A DNA stretch of 64,000 nucleotides, taken from CAXTPV01 sp965276715. GTDB taxonomy: Bacteria; Pseudomonadota; Alphaproteobacteria; Acetobacterales; Acetobacteraceae. The notes beneath the pieces are model-generated. The model saw only the letters and a list, made by a program, of their open reading frames with translations. It did not search any database and was not told where the DNA came from. Of the stretch, positions 59,249 through 64,000 are shown piece by piece. The position numbers were made by a program, and so were the translations under genes. The first letter of the stretch is position 1. Each line of letters opens with the position of its first letter. The stretch covers positions 3,472,001 through 3,536,000 of the forward strand of contig OZ255622.1 of the NCBI GenBank assembly GCA_965276715.1, read 5' to 3'.

Positions 59249-61330
59249 TCAGGCGCGGCCCTCGCGCCACCACGCCAGCGCCGCGATCCCCAGCAGCAGC
59301 ACCAGCGAGGCGAGCGGGGGCACCAGCGCCGTCTCGCTCACCCCCGTCGTGACATGCGCCTGGTTGCGCTTGAGCCCGATCCAGCCGTCACCCGAGAGGC
59401 TCCCGCCCGCAGCCACCATCCGCAGCGACGGCACCCCGTCGGCCGCCAGGAACCGTGCGCTGCCGCCCGACGCCCGGATCTCCGGGCCCAGCACGCGCGC
59501 GGTCGCCCGCAGATCCGAATCCTCGAGCGGGTCGCCTTCCGTCGCCGCGGCGAACGCCTTCGCCCCCGCCACCTGCACCCGCCAGATGCCCGCATCGATC
59601 GCCGGCATCTGGCCGGTCTCGTGGCCGGCGCCGGCCGGCCGCAGCGTCAGTGCCTGCGCCGCACCGCCCGGCGCCGTCACGGTCGCCGTCACCGGTGCCG
59701 CGGCCGCCAGCGTGTGCCGCTCGACATGCAGCACGCCGTTCTCGATCGCGGCCGTGAGCCGCTCCTCCTCGAGATCCGGCTCCTTCATCAGCCAGTGCGA
59801 CACCCGCCGGAGCAGCTCGGTCTGCGGGCCGCCGCCATCCTCGCCGCGCGACCAGAGCCAGATCTGGTCCGACAGCAGCACCGCGACCCGCCCCTGGTCA
59901 CGGTGATCGAGCACCAGCAGCGGCCGCCCGTCCGGGCCGTTCATCAGGACCTCGCCCTCGGTCTGGTCGGTGGCCAGCGCCCGATACCAGGGCCCCCAGC
60001 CCGGCGCGTTCGCGACCGCGCGCCCGGCCGGACCTCCGGCCCAACCTTCGGCAAGATGCGCCGTCACCGGATGCGCGCGTCCCGTCTCCGTCAGCGTCGG
60101 CCGGAACGGCGTCTCGATCACGCCACCGTCGACGGGAACATGGACCGGCAGCACGTCGCCGAGCGGCGTGTTCTGCAGGCTGCCGCTGCCGGCGAACTCC
60201 GGTCCCGCCGTCAGCAGCAGCCCGCCGCCGCGGCGCACGAAGTCGGCGATGTTCTCCAGATACTGCACCGGCAGCACGCCGCGATCCTCGAACCGGTCGA
60301 GGATGATCAGGTCGAAATCGTTGATCTTCTCCTGGAACAATTCGCGCGTCGGAAAGGCGATCAGCGCGAGATCGTTGAGCGGCGTCATGTCGTCGCGATC
60401 CGGCAGCCGCAGGATCGTGAAATGCACCAGGTCGACCGATGGATCGGCCTTCAACAACCGCCGCCAGGCGCGTTCGCCCTGGTTCGGCTGTCCCGACACC
60501 AGCAGCACGTGCAGCCGGTCGCGCACGCCGTTGATCTGCACCACCGCGCTGTTGTTGACGTCCGACACCTCGGCGTCGAGATGGGCCGCGGAAAGCTGCA
60601 GCAGGCTCGGGCCCACCGTCCGGATCGGCACGCCGATATCGAGCTTGCGGCCGACCCGCGCCTCGATCGTTCCCGGCGCCTCGCCGTCGCGCCTGACCGT
60701 GACCGTGACCGGCGCGCCGTCGTCGTCGGCCCCCAGATCCTCCACCACGACCCTGATCGTCGCCGTCTGGCCCACGATGCCGTACGGGGGCGCCTCGACC
60801 ACCCGGATCCTCCGGTCGACCTCCTCGCCGCGCGCCGGGATTAGCACGTGCAGCGGCGCCGCCAGCGCCCGCGGCGGCCGGTCGTGCACCTGCCCGTCGG
60901 TGATCGCGATGATGCCGGCGAGCCGCCCCGGCGGGATGTCGGCCAGCGTCTGCCCCGCCGCCTCGAACAAACGGGTCCCGTTGCCCCCCGCCGGCACCGT
61001 CGTCTCGCGCAGGATCAGGCCGGGCAGCGCGCGCGCCTCCGCCTCGATCCTCGCGCGCGCCGCCTCCGCGATCGCGGCCCGCCCGCGCAGATCCATCGAC
61101 GGCGTCCGGTCCGTCACCAGCAGCGCGATGTCGGGCAGGAAGCGCTGGTCCTCGTGCTGCAGCACCGGTCCCGCGAGAGTGACGAGAATCACCACGAACG
61201 CCAGCACCCGCAGCCACGCGCCCGCCGCCCGACGCGCAAGCGCCGGGATCAGTGCTAGCGCGCACACCGCCCCGAGCGCGATCAGCACCGCCCATGGCAG
61301 CGTCGGATCGAACCGCAACGAACCCGTCAC
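59249..61330 (-). CDS. Membrane-anchored VWA/glutamine-amidotransferase-like protein
   Basis: 693 residues. Two N-terminal membrane helices (LPWAVLIALGAVCALALIPA, WLRVLAFVVILVTLAGPVL) and one at the C-terminus (ALVPPLASLVLLLGIAALAW) enclose a large periplasmic region. The start of this region resembles a VWA domain (FLPDIALLVTDRTPSMDLRG). Later there is a class-I amidotransferase-like fold (FDLIILDRFEDRGVLPVQYL, then IADFVRRGGGLLLTAGPEFA) without an obvious catalytic triad. In alphaproteobacteria this gene follows a DUF4159 gene in a cluster with MoxR and DUF58 genes; the role is unknown. It overlaps the upstream gene by 4 bases. Confidence 0.75.
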   Translation of the reverse strand: MTGSLRFDPTLPWAVLIALGAVCALALIPALARRAAGAWLRVLAFVVILVTLAGPVLQHEDQRFLPDIALLVTDRTPSMDLRGRAAIAEAARARIEAEARALPGLILRETTVPAGGNGTRLFEAAGQTLADIPPGRLAGIIAITDGQVHDRPPRALAAPLHVLIPARGEEVDRRIRVVEAPPYGIVGQTATIRVVVEDLGADDDGAPVTVTVRRDGEAPGTIEARVGRKLDIGVPIRTVGPSLLQLSAAHLDAEVSDVNNSAVVQINGVRDRLHVLLVSGQPNQGERAWRRLLKADPSVDLVHFTILRLPDRDDMTPLNDLALIAFPTRELFQEKINDFDLIILDRFEDRGVLPVQYLENIADFVRRGGGLLLTAGPEFAGSGSLQNTPLGDVLPVHVPVDGGVIETPFRPTLTETGRAHPVTAHLAEGWAGGPAGRAVANAPGWGPWYRALATDQTEGEVLMNGPDGRPLLVLDHRDQGRVAVLLSDQIWLWSRGEDGGGPQTELLRRVSHWLMKEPDLEEERLTAAIENGVLHVERHTLAAAAPVTATVTAPGGAAQALTLRPAGAGHETGQMPAIDAGIWRVQVAGAKAFAAATEGDPLEDSDLRATARVLGPEIRASGGSARFLAADGVPSLRMVAAGGSLSGDGWIGLKRNQAHVTTGVSETALVPPLASLVLLLGIAALAWWREGRA

Positions 61331-64000
61331 TGGCCGTCATCCGGCGCCGACGTGGCCGCCCCGCCATCCTGCCCGAGCCGCTGCAGCAGCGCCGGCACAT
61401 GCACCTGGTCGGATTTGTAGTTCCCGGTCAACGCGTACATCACCATGTTGACGCCGAAACGGAACGCCGTCAGCCGCTGCTGCTCGCCGTCCGGCAGCGC
61501 CGAGAACTCCGGCTGCCCGTCGCTGCCCGTGGCCCACGCCGCCGCCCACGAGTTGGCACCGATGATCATCGTGCTGACCCCGTCGTTGGACGGATCGCCG
61601 CCCTGCTCGACCCACACCGGCGCGCCCACGAACCGGCCCGGGAAGTCGCGCAGCAGGTAGAAGCTGTGCGCCAGCACATGGCTCGCCGACAGCTTCGTCA
61701 GCGGCGGCACATCGAGCCCCGCCGCCACCCGGCGCAGCGCCGCCGGCGCGCCGGGCGCGAAACCGGCTCCCGACCCGGGGCTCGTCGCGTCCCCGCCCTC
61801 GGTGTCGACCAGCACCACGCCGCCGGTGCGCATGTAGGCGTCGAGTGCGGCCGCCGCCTTCGGATCGGCGGCCGCGTCCGGCAGCACCGGCCAGTAGATC
61901 AGCGGATAGAACGACAGGTCGTCGCGTCCCGGCACCACCGCGGCCGGCGTGCCGAGCACGGCCGCGGTGCGCGCGTTCACGTAGTCCGACAGCGCGGCCA
62001 GCCCGTCGTGCGAGACATGGTCGACGTCGTCGTGCCCGGTCACGACATAGGCGAGCTCCGTCTCGAGCGCCGCCCGCGGCGAGGCGCCGGCCGGCGGCGC
62101 CGTCTCGGTCGCGCGCGCCCGCCCCGAGCCCGCGAACATCGCCATCGCGAGCAGCGAAGCGAGCGCCGCACGGCCGAGCAGCCCCCTGACCGCGAGCGAC
62201 GTCACCAGGTCGACCGCCAGCAGCAGGCAGGCCGCACCGACCAGCCACGGCCCGAACGCGAGATCCGCCCGATGCCGCTCGAGCGACATCGTCCGGCCCA
62301 TCGCCGTCTCCGCCGCCAATGGCGGCATCGCGTCGGCCAGATTGAGCGACCGCCGCTCGGCCAGGCCCCCATACAGCCCGGGCGGATGGCGCGGCGACGC
62401 GCTCACGGTCCCGAAGGCGTCCGCCGCCAGCCCGATCGCCGCCTGCGTCGGCGCCCCGAGCGTGCCGTTCGCGTCCAGCGTCAGCTCCGGCGCCAGCAGC
62501 GTACGGTCCCCCGGCGACGCGATCCCGGCCGCCAGCCGCGTCAGCCGCTCAAGCATCTGAACGAACAGGCCCGACAGCGGCAGGTTCGACCAGTCCGCGT
62601 TCGCCGTCACATGGAACAGCACCACCCGTCCGCGCCCCAGCCGCCGCTCGGTCACCAGCGGCGTGCGGTCGGCGAGCATCACCCAGGTGTGCGCCGCCAG
62701 ATCGAGCGATGGCCGCGCCAGCACCTGACGCGACACCGTGACCTCGGCCGGCACGCGCAATCCGTCGAACGGCGAGCCGGGCGCGAACGGCGCCAGGCGC
62801 TGCGGCTTGCCCCACGACATCGCCCCGCCCAGCGCGCGCGATCCCGGCATCAAGCTCACCGGCAGCAATGGATCATCCGTGCCGGCCTGATCGGAATCGT
62901 CGACGGGATTGTCGCCCGCCTCGCCGCTGTCGACGGCGGCAACCTTCGGTCCCGCGAACCGGACCAGCATGCCGCCCGCTCTCACCCAGCTCTCGATCCT
63001 GGCATGCGTCTGCGGATCGGCCAGCGTCCGGTCCGCCGCGATCAGCACCGACAGCGGCCGCGACAGCAGCGCGTCGAGGCCGCCGCGACGCAGCGCCACA
63101 TCCTGCTCGAGCCCACGCGCGACGTAGAACAGCGACCCGATCAGCGGCGTGTCGCTGCCGGTGTCGCCATCGAGCAGCCCCACCGGCCGGCGCCGGTCGC
63201 TCTCGTCGAGCAGCCGCGTGGTCGACGCCGTCGGCGCGCCGACCACCACCAGCCGCGCGAGCTGGTTGCGCAGCTCGATCGGCAGGTCGATCCGGCCCTC
63301 CTCCGACCAGGCAGCACCCGACCGCGACGCCTCGTCGAGCCGCACGGTCGCGAGCGCCCCGCCGCGGCCATCGATCGCGAGCACGGTCGCGGGCCTGATC
63401 GGCGCCGCCGACACCAGCCGGACCAGCAGCCCGTCGGCGGACGCGACCGGCGCCAGCAGCAGGCGCGCCGGCACCCTGGTGTCGCGCAAATCGTCGACCG
63501 CGCCGATCCGGTGCAGCGCCCGGTCGAACGACCGGTCGGCCGCACCCGCCACGCCGTCGCCGACATACGCGACGTCCGCCCGCCCGGGCGGCAGGCCGCC
63601 GAGCGCGCGCGCGGCCATCGCCCGGTCCACCGACCACGGATGCGCGTGCAGCGCCGCCACTTTCGCCCGCAATGCCGCCGCCGGCTCGAACGCCGTCACC
63701 GAGGGTGCGGCACCGTCGTCGTCGAGCGCCGTCGTCAGCAGCGCCGCCTGGCGGCTCGCGCGGGCAGCATCCGCCAGCAGCCCGTCGCACGCGGCGAGCC
63801 TGCGTTGCCAGTCATGCGCCGAGGCCCAGCCATCGTCGACCACCAGCAGCAGCGGACGCGTGCGTCCCGCCGGTCCGCCGTTCCGCTGCAGCACCGGCCC
63901 GGCCACGCCCACCACGATCAATCCCGCCGCCAGCAGACGCAGCGCCAGCAGCCACCACGGCGTGCGTGCCGGCGTCTCCTCGTTCTGCCTGAGCCCGGTC
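61327..64000 (-). CDS. BatA/DUF4159-domain membrane protein, 5' end outside the window
   Basis: The frame is open to the window end. It begins in the BatA-type N-terminus (NEETPARTPWWLLALRLLAA, then GLIVVGVAGPVLQ) and is followed by a long VWA-like periplasmic region. The C-terminal 270 residues are DUF4159 (ALETELAYVVTGHDDVDHVS, LSFYPLIYWPVLPD, and MRTGGVVLVDTEGGD). A membrane helix near WLVGAACLLLAVDLVTSLAV precedes it. About 891 residues are visible. It is probably part of a MoxR-DUF58-DUF4159 cluster whose first genes lie beyond 64000. Function unknown; an envelope role is likely. Confidence 0.85.
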   Translation of the reverse strand, partial: TGLRQNEETPARTPWWLLALRLLAAGLIVVGVAGPVLQRNGGPAGRTRPLLLVVDDGWASAHDWQRRLAACDGLLADAARASRQAALLTTALDDDGAAPSVTAFEPAAALRAKVAALHAHPWSVDRAMAARALGGLPPGRADVAYVGDGVAGAADRSFDRALHRIGAVDDLRDTRVPARLLLAPVASADGLLVRLVSAAPIRPATVLAIDGRGGALATVRLDEASRSGAAWSEEGRIDLPIELRNQLARLVVVGAPTASTTRLLDESDRRRPVGLLDGDTGSDTPLIGSLFYVARGLEQDVALRRGGLDALLSRPLSVLIAADRTLADPQTHARIESWVRAGGMLVRFAGPKVAAVDSGEAGDNPVDDSDQAGTDDPLLPVSLMPGSRALGGAMSWGKPQRLAPFAPGSPFDGLRVPAEVTVSRQVLARPSLDLAAHTWVMLADRTPLVTERRLGRGRVVLFHVTANADWSNLPLSGLFVQMLERLTRLAAGIASPGDRTLLAPELTLDANGTLGAPTQAAIGLAADAFGTVSASPRHPPGLYGGLAERRSLNLADAMPPLAAETAMGRTMSLERHRADLAFGPWLVGAACLLLAVDLVTSLAVRGLLGRAALASLLAMAMFAGSGRARATETAPPAGASPRAALETELAYVVTGHDDVDHVSHDGLAALSDYVNARTAAVLGTPAAVVPGRDDLSFYPLIYWPVLPDAAADPKAAAALDAYMRTGGVVLVDTEGGDATSPGSGAGFAPGAPAALRRVAAGLDVPPLTKLSASHVLAHSFYLLRDFPGRFVGAPVWVEQGGDPSNDGVSTMIIGANSWAAAWATGSDGQPEFSALPDGEQQRLTAFRFGVNMVMYALTGNYKSDQVHVPALLQRLGQDGGAATSAPDDGQ

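Overview
The window is about 64 kb of GC-rich DNA from an alphaproteobacterium. Pointers are the gene order rpsL-rpsG-tuf-S10-spc-alpha ending in rplQ, secY-adk-rpsM without rpmJ, an rnhB-ccrM pair, a Hint-domain protein, and GC-rich two-hairpin intergenic repeats. A member of the Acetobacteraceae/Rhodospirillales is my best inference; there is no rRNA or tRNA gene here to settle it.

Layout. 1-2872: end of an SDR gene and two tandem paralogues joining a beta-trefoil-like N-terminal half to a CatB-type acyltransferase. 3097-19201: a long ribosomal protein block (rpsL, rpsG, tuf, rpsJ to rplO, secY, adk, rpsM, rpsK, rpoA, rplQ). fusA is missing from its usual place between rpsG and tuf. 19202-26174: a scarred accessory region between rplQ and a convergent zinc metallopeptidase gene. 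The ends of both flanking genes occur repeatedly here, enclosing two copies of an unknown gene pair (called X and Y below), a small coiled-coil gene, an IS630-type element and an IS3/IS407-type element. 26294-33156: CsbD-like protein, YkuD transpeptidase, DUF1328 protein, a three-gene sugar ABC importer, a methyltransferase and a GT-C glycosyltransferase. 33233-42652: a four-gene MdtABC-type RND efflux operon with its outer membrane factor. 42927-47542: small ORF, DHA2-type MFS exporter, secreted esterase, rnhB and ccrM. 47614-53098: aldo/keto reductase, GNAT acetyltransferase, a second junction duplication enclosing an unknown two-gene cargo, then a dehydrogenase pair (mmsA-like and iron-type ADH). 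53236-59119: a Hint-domain gene broken by a heptamer repeat and a one-base insertion, a secreted protein, a second aldo/keto reductase, a type II NADH dehydrogenase and an ankyrin protein. 59249-64000: two genes of a BatA/DUF4159-type membrane protein cluster, the second cut by the window end.

The most unusual material is at 19115-26174 and 49112-50466. In both places the junction between two convergent genes (3' end against 3' end) is present more than once as direct repeats, with AT-richer unknown genes enclosed. Virtual removal of the IS630 copy, with one TA kept, restores an open reading frame; removal of the IS3-family copy, with one CCAG kept, restores a collinear peptidase-gene fragment. 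The order of events in the array can therefore be partly read.
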